Of a stretch of DNA of 64,000 bases, positions 42,155 through 50,218 are shown piece by piece. The DNA is from Streptomyces sp. NBC_01306 (GTDB taxonomy: Bacteria > Actinomycetota > Actinomycetes > Streptomycetales > Streptomycetaceae), in the NCBI RefSeq assembly GCF_026340465.1, contig NZ_JAPEPC010000001.1:3064001-3128000 (forward strand), read 5' to 3'. Each line of letters begins with the position of its first letter. Position 1 is the stretch's first letter. The translations under genes and the position numbers were made by a program. The notes below the pieces were generated by a model that was not told the DNA's origin, ran no database searches, and saw only the letters and a program-made list of their open reading frames with translations.

Positions 42155-42312
42155 GCGGACTTCTCCCGCTTGAGGTACGCCACGAGCTGCTCGGGGTTGT
42201 TCGGTCCGGGCACGACCTGGACGAGCTCCCAGCCGTCCTCGCCCCAGGTGTCCAGAATCTGCTTCGTCGCGTGCACCAGCAGCGGCACAGTCGCGTATTC
42301 CCATTTGGCCAT
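42151..42312 (-). CDS. DUF4177-like 53-aa protein
   Basis: A 53-aa protein, MAKWEYATVPLLVHA to LKREKSA. The pattern WEY-TVP-LL followed by ILDTWGEDGWELVQVVPG is the small beta-alpha-beta DUF4177 fold. It is coupled by ATGA to the RidA-like gene and faces away from the first ArsA-like ATPase with only 59 bp between starts. Function unknown, but the pairing with RidA is a recurring streptomycete arrangement (from memory). Confidence 0.85.
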   Translation of the reverse strand: MAKWEYATVPLLVHATKQILDTWGEDGWELVQVVPGPNNPEQLVAYLKREKSA

Positions 42313-42371
42313 ACGGCGACTGTAGCTGCCCTCGGGCGTACCACCGTGCCCGACTGGTTAGGCTCGAATAC

Positions 42372-43331
42372 GTGAGCAGGCTTCAGGTCGTGAGTGGCAA
42401 GGGCGGGACCGGAAAGACCACGGTCGCCGCCGCGCTGGCGCTTGCCCTCGCGACGGAGGGCAAGCGCACTCTCCTCGTCGAGGTGGAGGGCCGGCAGGGC
42501 ATCGCCCAGCTCTTCGAGACGGAGGCGTTCCCGTACGAGGAGCGGAAGATCGCCGTGGCACCCGGCGGCGGGGAGGTGTACGCCCTCGCGATCGACGCCG
42601 AACGCGCCCTGCTCGACTACCTGCAGATGTTCTACAAGCTGGGCAGCGCGGGCCGGGCCCTGAAGAAGCTCGGCGCGATCGACTTCGCCACGACCATCGC
42701 ACCCGGCGTACGGGACGTGCTCCTCACCGGCAAGGCCTGCGAGGCCGTACGCCGCAAGAACAAGCAGGGTCGTTTCGCCTACGACCACATCGTCATGGAC
42801 GCGCCGCCGACGGGCCGCATCACCCGTTTCCTCAACGTCAACGACGAGGTGGCAGGGCTCGCGAAGATCGGGCCCATACACAACCAGGCCCAGGCCGTGA
42901 TGCGCGTCCTCAAGTCCCCCGAGACTGCGGTGCACTTGGTGACGCTGCTCGAAGAGATGCCGGTGCAGGAGACCACGGACGGCATCGCCGAGCTGCGCGC
43001 TGCCGACCTCCCCGTGGGCAACGTCATCGTGAACATGGTCCGCCCGGCGCTCCTGGACGAGCAGACCGTACGGACCGTGTCGGGCGACCGCCGCAAGGAG
43101 GTGGCCAAGGCTCTGACCCGCGCGGGCGTCAGCGGCGCGGCGAAGCTGGTGACCCCGCTGCTCGCCGAGGCCGTCGACCACGCGGAGCGGGTGGAGCTGG
43201 AGCGCGAACAGCGTGCCGTACTGGCGGAACTGGAGCTCCCCACCTACGAACTCCCGCTGCTCGGCGACGGAATGGACCTGGCCGGGCTCTATCAGCTGGC
43301 GACGGAACTGCGGAGGCACACCACGTCATGA
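42372..43331 (+). CDS. Get3/ArsA-family ATPase 1
   Basis: A 319-aa P-loop ATPase with the deviant Walker A GKGGTGKTT (9-17), switch II VMDAPPTGRI (about 142) and a Get3-like helical region. ArsA/Get3 relatives bind metalloids or escort tail-anchored proteins; no ars genes are near and the arsenic-binding Cys pair is absent. It is coupled by ATGA to a second ATPase, so the two may form a heterodimer. From memory the same pair lies next to wblA in S. coelicolor. GTG at 42372. Confidence 0.88.
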   Translation: MSRLQVVSGKGGTGKTTVAAALALALATEGKRTLLVEVEGRQGIAQLFETEAFPYEERKIAVAPGGGEVYALAIDAERALLDYLQMFYKLGSAGRALKKLGAIDFATTIAPGVRDVLLTGKACEAVRRKNKQGRFAYDHIVMDAPPTGRITRFLNVNDEVAGLAKIGPIHNQAQAVMRVLKSPETAVHLVTLLEEMPVQETTDGIAELRAADLPVGNVIVNMVRPALLDEQTVRTVSGDRRKEVAKALTRAGVSGAAKLVTPLLAEAVDHAERVELEREQRAVLAELELPTYELPLLGDGMDLAGLYQLATELRRHTTS

Positions 43332-44782
43332 CCCTGGACAGCGTGCCTCTCCTCGACATCGACCCGCTGCTGGACGACCCGGCCACCCGCATCATCGTGT
43401 GCTGCGGCTCCGGCGGCGTGGGCAAGACCACGACCGCGGCCGCGCTGGGGGTGCGGGCGGCCGAGCGCGGGCGCCGGGCCGTCGTGCTGACCATCGATCC
43501 GGCGCGCAGGCTCGCCCAGTCCATGGGCATCGACTCGCTCGACAACATCCCGCGCCGGGTGGCGGGCATCAAGGCCACCGGGGACGGTGAACTGCACGCC
43601 ATGATGCTGGACATGAAGCGGACGTTCGACGAGATCGTCGAGGCGCACGCGGACGGCGAGCGGGCCGCCGCCATCCTGAACAACCCCTTCTACCAGTCGC
43701 TCTCCGCGGGCTTCGCCGGTACGCAGGAGTACATGGCGATGGAGAAACTGGGCCAGCTGCGGGCCCGGGACGAGTGGGACCTGATCGTCGTGGACACCCC
43801 GCCGTCGCGGTCGGCGCTCGACTTCCTGGACGCGCCGAAGCGGCTCGGGTCGTTCCTCGACGGCAAGTTCATCCGGCTGCTGATGGCCCCGGCGAAGGTC
43901 GGAGGCCGGGCCGGGATGAAGTTCCTGAACGTCGGCATGTCGATGATGACCGGCACGCTCGGCAAGCTGCTGGGGGGCCAGTTCCTGCGCGACGTGCAGA
44001 CCTTCGTCACGGCGATGGACACCATGTTCGGCGGCTTCCGCACCCGCGCCGATGCCACGTACCGGCTGCTCCAGGCACCCGGTACTGCCTTCCTGGTGGT
44101 CGCCGCGCCGGAGCGGGACGCGCTGCGGGAGGCCGCGTACTTCGTGGAGCGGCTGGCCGCCGACGGAATGCCGCTGGCCGGGCTCGTACTCAACAGGGTG
44201 CACGGCAGCGGGGCCGCGCGGCTCACGGCGGAGCGGGCGCTGGCCGCCGCGGAAAATCTTGACGACAGCGGCATTGTGGATCAGGAGGCCGGGAATGAAG
44301 CAGTTCGTGACTCCACGGGCCCCTCCCCCGAGCCCGGAACCGCGGAGCACGCAGAGCTTTCACAGCCCCCTGAGGACACTGAGCACACCGAGAACGCTGA
44401 ACACACTGAGCACGCTGAGAACCCCGAGAACACAGCGACATTCACAGCGGCACACACCGCGAAAGCCACCGCGAAACCCACCGCGACTTTCACAACGCCG
44501 TCCGCAGCGACATCCCCGGAGGCCGACACACCAGAATCCACACCGGAGCCGGCGCAAGCCGTGCCGGAGCCGACGGTCGATGCACTGACCGCCGGCCTGC
44601 TCCGACTGCACGCCGAGCGCATGCAGGTGCTCGCCCGTGAGCAGCGCACCCGCGACCGTTTCACCGCGCTCCACCCCGAGGTGGCCGTGGCCGAGGTGGC
44701 CGCGCTGCCCGGCGACGTCCATGACCTGGCGGGGCTCCGGGCCATCGGTGACCGCCTCGCGACCGGTCGTTCTCCGGCCTGA
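43328..44782 (+). CDS. Get3/ArsA-family ATPase 2 with low-complexity insertion
   Basis: A 484-aa ATPase: Walker A GSGGVGKTT (27-35), switch I TIDPARRLAQ (about 55), switch II VVDTPPSRSALDF (about 154). Between about residues 305 and 415 there is an unstructured insertion rich in Glu-His-Thr-Glu and Ala-Thr-Lys units (ENAEHTEHAEN, TAKATAKPTAT) encoded by repetitive DNA; the last 65 residues return to a helical domain. It overlaps the first ATPase by 4 bp. A joint role of the two proteins is inferred, and the client is unknown. Confidence 0.88.
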   Translation: MTLDSVPLLDIDPLLDDPATRIIVCCGSGGVGKTTTAAALGVRAAERGRRAVVLTIDPARRLAQSMGIDSLDNIPRRVAGIKATGDGELHAMMLDMKRTFDEIVEAHADGERAAAILNNPFYQSLSAGFAGTQEYMAMEKLGQLRARDEWDLIVVDTPPSRSALDFLDAPKRLGSFLDGKFIRLLMAPAKVGGRAGMKFLNVGMSMMTGTLGKLLGGQFLRDVQTFVTAMDTMFGGFRTRADATYRLLQAPGTAFLVVAAPERDALREAAYFVERLAADGMPLAGLVLNRVHGSGAARLTAERALAAAENLDDSGIVDQEAGNEAVRDSTGPSPEPGTAEHAELSQPPEDTEHTENAEHTEHAENPENTATFTAAHTAKATAKPTATFTTPSAATSPEADTPESTPEPAQAVPEPTVDALTAGLLRLHAERMQVLAREQRTRDRFTALHPEVAVAEVAALPGDVHDLAGLRAIGDRLATGRSPA

Positions 44783-44810
44783 GTCCGCCCCAGGCTGTCC
44801 GCCCGGCGCC

Positions 44811-45158
44811 CTACCCCACGGCGGCGTACGTCTCCTCGAACGCTTCGTCGTCCGCGACGATCGCGGGCAGGATGCCCGTGCTGCGCTCGTACTCGGTACG
44901 CGCGGTCTCCAGCAGCCGACGCCACGAGGTGACGGTGGGACGCCGACGCAACAGTGCGCGCCGCTCCCGCTCGGTCATGCCGCCCCACACGCCGAATTCG
45001 ACGCGATTGTCGAGCGCGTCGGCCAGGCACTCCGTACGCACCGGGCATCCGGTGCACACCGCCTTGGCCCTGTTCTGCGCTGCCCCTTGTACAAACAGTT
45101 CGTCCGGATCCGTAGTGCGGCAGGCTGCCTGCGCACTCCAGTCAGTTACCCAGCCCAT
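44811..45158 (-). CDS. wblA: WhiB-like regulator WblA
   Basis: A 115-aa Wbl protein with a [4Fe-4S] cluster bound by Cys13, Cys35, Cys38 and Cys44 (CTGC), the turn GVWGG (about 56-60) and basic C-terminal residues RRALLRRR for DNA contact. WblA represses antibiotic production and promotes development and is among the best-conserved Wbl proteins. ATG at 45158 gives MGWVTDWSAQAAC as in relatives. It is about three residues longer than the S. coelicolor protein, in the C-terminal VADDEAFEETY region. It converges with the ArsA-like pair. Confidence 0.96.
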   Translation of the reverse strand: MGWVTDWSAQAACRTTDPDELFVQGAAQNRAKAVCTGCPVRTECLADALDNRVEFGVWGGMTERERRALLRRRPTVTSWRRLLETARTEYERSTGILPAIVADDEAFEETYAAVG

Positions 45159-45570
45159 CCCGGCGCCGTCCTCTCCCGAATTCGAGGCTCCCCCACGGCG
45201 GTAGCGGCATATTCACCGCTGCCAGTTGAGGACGTTACGGAAGGTGGGCACAGCGCAACACCCCCTTCGGGCCCAATCTTGAATGGTCCGAACGGACTAT
45301 GCGTACGCGGCAGATCACCCAACGGAGTGAGCGGGGGACATTCTTCATAACCCTGGCAAACCAGGACGGTTCACCCACGCCACATCGGACACCGGGCTAC
45401 ACATGGGGCATATTCGGACGCGCATTCACCCCATTCGGGAAGGGGAACATCGCGCCGGGGGGCTTGATACGGGAGGGCACTGCTGTGACAGTTAGGTGCA
45501 GCTTAGGCCAAGGCATGTCCGCGTGTCCGGCGAATGAAGTCGCTCCTTCTCCACAACGTAGGCTGCCCTC
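45159..45570. promoter_or_regulatory. Divergent region wblA - penicillin-binding protein
   Basis: 412 bp, no gene. AT-richer than flanks at 45270-45360 and 45385-45425. It includes GGTCCGAACGGACTA, an inverted repeat (GTCCG/CGGAC, about 45286-45298), and GTGACAGTTAGGTGCAGCTTAGG (45487-45509) upstream of the PBP gene. It probably carries complex control of wblA; I could not place promoter hexamers reliably. Confidence 0.5.
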
Positions 45571-47835
45571 ATGCCAAAGAATCGCTCCGGCGGGGGTCTC
45601 ACCAGGACCCAGCAGGCCGCCAAATTCCTCGGTGTCGCCGCGCTCTCCGGAGCTGTACTGGCGGGCATCGCGCTGCCGGCAGCCGGAGCACTCGGGCTCG
45701 CGGCCAAGGGCACCGTCAAGGGATTCGACGACATCCCCGCCAGCCTCAAGACGCCGCCGCTCAGCCAGCGGACCACGATTCTGGACGCCGACAACAACCA
45801 GATCGCGTCGGTTTACGAGCGGGACCGCACGGTGGTCAAGCTCCAGGACATCTCGCCGTACATGCAGAAGGCGCTCATCGCGATCGAGGACGCGCGCTTC
45901 TACCAGCACGGCGCGATCGACGTCAAAGGCGTGGCGCGCGCGCTGAACCGCAACGCGCAGGAAGGCGGCGCGGCCCAGGGTGCGTCGACCCTCACCCAGC
46001 AGTACGTCAAGAACGTCTTCGTCGAGGAGGCGGGCGACGACCCGACCAAGGTCGCCGAGGCGCAGCAGAAGAGCCTCGGCCGCAAGGTCCGCGAGCTCAA
46101 GTACGCGATCCAGGTCGAGAAGTCGCTCGGCAAGAAGAAGATCCTGGAGAACTACCTCAACATCACCTTCTTCGGTGAGCAGGCGTACGGCGTCGAGGCG
46201 GCGGCCCAGCGGTACTTCTCCACGTCCGCGAAGGACCTGACGATCGGTGAGTCAGCGCTGCTGGCCGGTCTCGTGCAGTCGCCGAGCCGGTACGACCCGA
46301 TCAATGACATGGAGGAGGCCACCAAGCGGCGCAACACCGTGCTGCAGCGGATGGCCGATGTCCATGCCATCTCGCAGCCCCAGGCCGACAAGGCGATGGG
46401 CGAGCCGATCAAGCTGAAGGTGACCAGGCCGCAGAGCGGGTGCATCACCGCGGTCAAGGGCGCGGGCTTCTTCTGCGACTACGTCCGCAAGGTGTTCCTG
46501 ACGGACCCGGCCTTCGGCAAGACCAAGGAGGAGCGCCAGAAGCTCTGGTCGGTCGGCGGTCTGACCGTCAAGACCACCCTGGACCCCAAGGCCCAGGCGT
46601 CCTCCAATGTCGCGGCCACCTCCCGGGTCAACAAGAACGACAAGATCGCGGACGCGGTGGTGCAGGTCCAGCCCGGCACCGGGAAGATCCTCGCGATGGC
46701 CCAGTCCCGCCCGTACGGCCTGGACCCGTCGAAGCACGAGACGGTGCTGAACCTCTCCGTCGACAACAAGATGGGCGGTACGTACGCGGGCTTCCAGGTG
46801 GGCTCGACGTTCAAGCCCATCACCGCGGCCGCCGCGCTGGAGAAGGGCATCAGCCCGGCGCAGAGCTTCACGACGGGCTCGCACATCTCCCTGCCCGGTT
46901 CGAGCTTCCGCAACTGCCAGAGCCAGCCGGCCGACAGCAGCCCCTGGCCCGTGGGGAACGAACTCACCACGGAGAAGGGCACCTTCGACATGACCAGCGC
47001 GCTGGGCAAGTCGATCAACACGTACTTCGCGAAGCTGGAACAGAAGACCGGCCTCTGCGAGACGATCACCATGGCCAACAAGGTCGGTTACATCCGGGGC
47101 AACAACAAGCCGCTCCAGGCGGTGCCCTCCACCACCCTCGGTGGCCAGGAGTCGACCCCGCTGGCGATGGCCTCGGTGTACGCCACCTTCGCCAACCGCG
47201 GTACGTACTGCTCCCCGATCGCCGTCGAGTCGGTGACCGCGCCGGGCGGCAAGCAGATCCCGGTGCCGAAGTCGACCTGCGCATCGGCGATGAGCGAGCA
47301 CACGGCCGACACCATCAACCAGATGCTGAAGGGCGTGGTCGCGGACGGCACCGGTAAGCAGGCCGGGCTGAGCGACCGCGACAACGCGGGCAAGACGGGT
47401 ACCACCGACGAGCGCAAGAACGCCTGGTTCGTCGGCTACACGCCCAACCTGGCCACGGCCGTCTGGGTCGGCAGCGACGGGGCCCGGCAGATCCCGATGA
47501 CCAACATCAACATCGGCGGCCACTACTACGACGAGGTCTGCGGTGGCTGTCTCCCCGGCCCCATCTGGAAGACGGCGATGACCGGCGCGCTGTCACCCTC
47601 CGAGACGCCCTCCTTCAACAAGGTCGACGTCCCGCGCGGGCACGGAAGCGGCGGCAAGAGCCACGACCACCACCAGACGGGCGGCGGCGACCAGGGCGGC
47701 GGCGACCAGGGCAACGGCGGAACCGACGGCAGCACGAACGGCGGCGACGACGGCAACGGCGGCCAGCCCGGAGGCGGCGGCATCTCGTTCCCGCCGGGCT
47801 TCATCGGCGGCAACAACGGCCACCACCGGAGATAG
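45571..47835 (+). CDS. Class A penicillin-binding protein (GT51 + transpeptidase)
   Basis: A 754-aa bifunctional peptidoglycan synthase anchored by one N-terminal helix (about 17-45). The GT51 domain has catalytic Glu106 in AIEDARFYQHGAID and the partner motif GASTLTQQYVKN. The transpeptidase has SxxK at Ser412-Lys415 (GSTFKP), SIN near 482 and KTGT at 608-611. The C-terminal 70 residues are Gly/Asp/His-rich and flexible. It polymerises glycan and cross-links stem peptides outside the membrane. ATG at 45571 lacks a strong ribosome site. It is followed by a 23-bp palindrome terminator. Confidence 0.96.
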   Translation: MPKNRSGGGLTRTQQAAKFLGVAALSGAVLAGIALPAAGALGLAAKGTVKGFDDIPASLKTPPLSQRTTILDADNNQIASVYERDRTVVKLQDISPYMQKALIAIEDARFYQHGAIDVKGVARALNRNAQEGGAAQGASTLTQQYVKNVFVEEAGDDPTKVAEAQQKSLGRKVRELKYAIQVEKSLGKKKILENYLNITFFGEQAYGVEAAAQRYFSTSAKDLTIGESALLAGLVQSPSRYDPINDMEEATKRRNTVLQRMADVHAISQPQADKAMGEPIKLKVTRPQSGCITAVKGAGFFCDYVRKVFLTDPAFGKTKEERQKLWSVGGLTVKTTLDPKAQASSNVAATSRVNKNDKIADAVVQVQPGTGKILAMAQSRPYGLDPSKHETVLNLSVDNKMGGTYAGFQVGSTFKPITAAAALEKGISPAQSFTTGSHISLPGSSFRNCQSQPADSSPWPVGNELTTEKGTFDMTSALGKSINTYFAKLEQKTGLCETITMANKVGYIRGNNKPLQAVPSTTLGGQESTPLAMASVYATFANRGTYCSPIAVESVTAPGGKQIPVPKSTCASAMSEHTADTINQMLKGVVADGTGKQAGLSDRDNAGKTGTTDERKNAWFVGYTPNLATAVWVGSDGARQIPMTNINIGGHYYDEVCGGCLPGPIWKTAMTGALSPSETPSFNKVDVPRGHGSGGKSHDHHQTGGGDQGGGDQGNGGTDGSTNGGDDGNGGQPGGGGISFPPGFIGGNNGHHRR

Positions 47836-47871
47836 CGGGCCGGCGGACGCGGTACGTAGCACTCCGCAGCA

Positions 47872-47917
47872 GAAAGGGAGGGGCGCCCGGTGAATTCACC
47901 GGGCGCCCCTCCCTTTC
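47872..47917. terminator. 46-bp perfect palindrome after the PBP gene
   Basis: 47872-47894 pairs perfectly with 47895-47917 with no unpaired loop bases, giving a 23-bp arm (GAAAGGGAGGGGCGC...). In each direction the stem ends with CCCTTT, a short U run. It should act as a bidirectional terminator between the PBP and YqeY genes. Confidence 0.9.
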
Positions 47918-48015
47918 CGGCTTTGCCGACTTTGCCGACGGGCGGGCTCAGCCGACTTTCCAGACGGGGAAGCTCGACCCGGCTCTTCCGACAGGGAAGC
48001 TCAGCCGGCCCGCTC

Positions 48016-48035
48016 TCAACTCAACTCAACTCAAC
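48016..48035. repeat. TCAAC x4 microsatellite
   Basis: Four perfect TCAAC units just downstream of the YqeY stop codon, preceded by GGGAAGCTC-type repeats (47965-48003). Confidence 0.9.
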
Positions 48036-48043
48036 AGGCGGGC

Positions 48044-48508
48044 TCAGCCCGCGAGCCGCTTCTTCACCTCGGCGGCCACCCGGCCGCCGTCGGCGAGCCC
48101 GGCCACCTTCGGGTTCACGATCTTCATGACGGCACCCATCGCACGCGGCCCCTCGGCGCCCGCGGCCTTCGCTTCCTCGACGGCCTGCGTGACGATCGCG
48201 CCCAGCTCGTCGTCGCTCAGCTGCTTCGGCAGATACGTGGCGAGCAGCTCGCCCTCCGCCTTCTCCCGAGCGGCGCTCTCGGTACGGCCGCCCTGCTCGA
48301 AGGCCTCCGCCGCCTCGCGGCGCTTCTTCGCCTCCTTGGCGATCACCTTCAGCACCTCGTCATCGGTCAGCTCGCGAGCCGACGTACCCGAGACCTCTTC
48401 CTTCGTGATCGCGGAGAGGGTCAGCCGGAGCGTCGAGGAGCGCAGCTCGTCACGCGCCCTGATGGCCTCGGTGAGTTCTGCGTGCAGCTTGGACTTGAGC
48501 GTGGTCAT
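48044..48508 (-). CDS. GatB/YqeY-domain protein
   Basis: A 154-aa YqeY protein. It has the helix MTTLKSKLHAELTEAIRARD, the signature RLTLSAITKEEV and LPKQLSDDELGAIV (about 93-106). It shares a fold with the tRNA-binding tail of GatB; a role in tRNA amidation or mRNA handling is suggested but unproven. ATG at 48508; an upstream in-frame ATG would overlap the divergent metallophosphoesterase start. 77 bp separate the two divergent genes. Confidence 0.92.
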   Translation of the reverse strand: MTTLKSKLHAELTEAIRARDELRSSTLRLTLSAITKEEVSGTSARELTDDEVLKVIAKEAKKRREAAEAFEQGGRTESAAREKAEGELLATYLPKQLSDDELGAIVTQAVEEAKAAGAEGPRAMGAVMKIVNPKVAGLADGGRVAAEVKKRLAG

Positions 48509-48585
48509 ACGGCCAAGTGTCGCAGGTACGGTTCCCCCGCCGCCCACAGATTTTGCGGTGACCCGCTGTCTGCGACGATGGAGGT

Positions 48586-49524
48586 ATGCGCGCACGCTAT
48601 GGGATCCCCCTCAAAGTCACCGCAGGAATCACGGCCGTTGGCGCGGCAGGCATCGCCTATGCCGCCGGATTCGAGGCGCGCTCGTTCCGCCTCCGGCGGG
48701 TGACCGTACCGGTGCTGCCACCGGGTGCCCGGCCCGTACGCGTACTCCAGGTCTCGGACATCCACATGGTCGGCGGCCAGCGCAAGAAACAGCGCTGGCT
48801 CCAGTCCCTGGCCGGGCTGCGGCCCGACTTCGTGGTCAACACCGGGGACAATCTCTCGGACCCGGAGGGCGTACCGGAGGTCCTGGACGCGCTGGGGCCG
48901 CTGATGGAGTTCCCGGGGGTGTACGTGTTCGGGTCGAACGACTACTACGGCCCGAAGTTCCGCAACCCGGCCCGCTACCTCTTCGAGAAGGCGCAGGGCA
49001 AGCACGGCCTGAACGGCAAGGCGCCGGCGGTGGGCGTGGTGCACAACCCGTGGGAGGGCCTGCGGGACGGCTTCGATGCGGCGGGCTGGGTGAACCTCAC
49101 CAATACGCGCGGCCGGCTGAAGGTGGACGGCATGGAGATCGCCTTCACCGGTCTGGACGACCCGCACATCAAGCGGGACAGGTACGCCGAGGTGGCGGGC
49201 GGCCCGGAAGCGGGCGCCGACCTCTCGGTCGCGGTGGTACACGCGCCGTACCTGCGCGCCCTGGACGCGTTCACGACGGACGGCTATCCCCTGATCCTCG
49301 CGGGCCACACCCACGGCGGCCAGCTGTGCATCCCGTTCTACGGAGCGCTGGTCACCAACTGCGACCTGGACACCGACCGGGTCAAGGGCCTCTCCGCCCA
49401 CGAGTCCGGCGGCAACCGCTCCTACCTGCATGTTTCGGCGGGCTGCGGCACGAACCGCTACACCCCGGTGCGCTTCGCGTGCGCCCCGGAGGCCACGCTG
49501 CTGACGCTCACAGCAAGGCGGTAG
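48586..49524 (+). CDS. Membrane-anchored metallophosphoesterase (YkuE-like)
   Basis: A 312-aa calcineurin-type phosphoesterase: DIH (58-60, in QVSDIHMVG), GDN (about 87), GSND (about 117), VVHAP (about 217) and GHTHGG (about 240) make up the two-metal site. The N-terminal hydrophobic stretch (about 8-27) is a signal anchor, so the catalytic domain may face the outside. It resembles YkuE/YaeI UDP-2,3-diacylglucosamine or phospholipid phosphatases; the substrate is unknown. ATG at 48586 with GGAGGT directly before. It lies 113 bp upstream of tRNA-Pro. Confidence 0.92.
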   Translation: MRARYGIPLKVTAGITAVGAAGIAYAAGFEARSFRLRRVTVPVLPPGARPVRVLQVSDIHMVGGQRKKQRWLQSLAGLRPDFVVNTGDNLSDPEGVPEVLDALGPLMEFPGVYVFGSNDYYGPKFRNPARYLFEKAQGKHGLNGKAPAVGVVHNPWEGLRDGFDAAGWVNLTNTRGRLKVDGMEIAFTGLDDPHIKRDRYAEVAGGPEAGADLSVAVVHAPYLRALDAFTTDGYPLILAGHTHGGQLCIPFYGALVTNCDLDTDRVKGLSAHESGGNRSYLHVSAGCGTNRYTPVRFACAPEATLLTLTARR

Positions 49525-49637
49525 AGCCGCCGCCCGGGACAGAATCCGGCCCCACCCGCCCGCCAGGGAAAACCGGATTTCGTCTCAGGCCACGGGTCCG
49601 CTAAAGTAAACGATGTCGCCGCCACGCGAGCGACAAT

Positions 49638-49711
49638 CGGGGTGTAGCGCAGCTTGGCAGCGCGCTTCGTTCGGGACGAAGAGGTCGTGGGTTCAAATCC
49701 CGCCACCCCGA
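49638..49711 (+). tRNA. tRNA-Pro (CGG)
   Basis: 74-nt cloverleaf: acceptor 49638-49644 with 49704-49710, D stem GCGC/GCGC, anticodon stem CTTCG/CGAAG around loop TTCGGGA (anticodon CGG at 49672-49674), T arm GTGGG-TTCAAAT-CCCGC. Discriminator base A; CCA is not encoded. Gene order to the right is no longer that of the S. coelicolor core region, which marks the tRNA as the boundary of an accessory segment. Confidence 0.97.
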
Positions 49712-49729
49712 CAGCTGAAACACCAGGTC

Positions 49730-49762
49730 AAGGGCCTGATCCTCTCTGAGGGTCGGGCCCTT
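49730..49762 (+). terminator. tRNA-Pro terminator
   Basis: 15-bp stem with two G-U pairs, AAGGGCCTGATCCTC / GAGGGTCGGGCCCTT, loop TCT, beginning 18 nt after the tRNA. Confidence 0.8.
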
Positions 49763-50218
49763 CCTGCGTCTCCGGATCGTTTGGGAGAAATCTGGGAGAT
49801 GACCTTGGTCTGGGTCTCCCAGCCGCCCTCCCGACCCTGGTCGGCTTCGGCTCGACCGCTCCGCCCATCGGTACCCGCAGCCGCTGCGGGAGAAGGCGGG
49901 ATCCGTAGCGGCGGCGCAAGATCGGTCCACGTGGCGGATGCGGATCCAGCCCTTGAGCGGTGAGCGCGCTGAGGACCGTTTTGTGTCCTTCAAAGGCGAC
50001 ACCGGGTGCGTGGTGGCTGGGCGGGCGCTTCCGGGGGCAAAGGATGGAGGGCAGTCAGTGTTCAGTGTTCCTTGCCTCTCCTCTCCGGACGACGCCACCT
50101 GGCAACACCGATTGCGGAGAGGTAATTTGCCCGTCCCGGACCGGGGCACGGTACTCCACCGCCTGATGGCCAAAAACGCCCCCTGCGCTGCAATGGCTCC
50201 CGGGCGGCATGTTTGCAT
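49763..50218. other. Junction region after the tRNA; no gene recognised
   Basis: 456 bp without a credible gene. It contains TTTGGGAGAAATCTGGGAG-type direct repeats (about 49780-49800) and otherwise average GC. I looked for an integrase remnant and for a second copy of the tRNA 3' end and found neither here. The right part must hold the promoter of the ligase gene. Confidence 0.4.

Noticed and set aside
49763..50218. Integrase remnant after tRNA-Pro
   Set aside because: No integrase motif (R..HxxR..Y) was recognised in any frame; only short repeats are visible.
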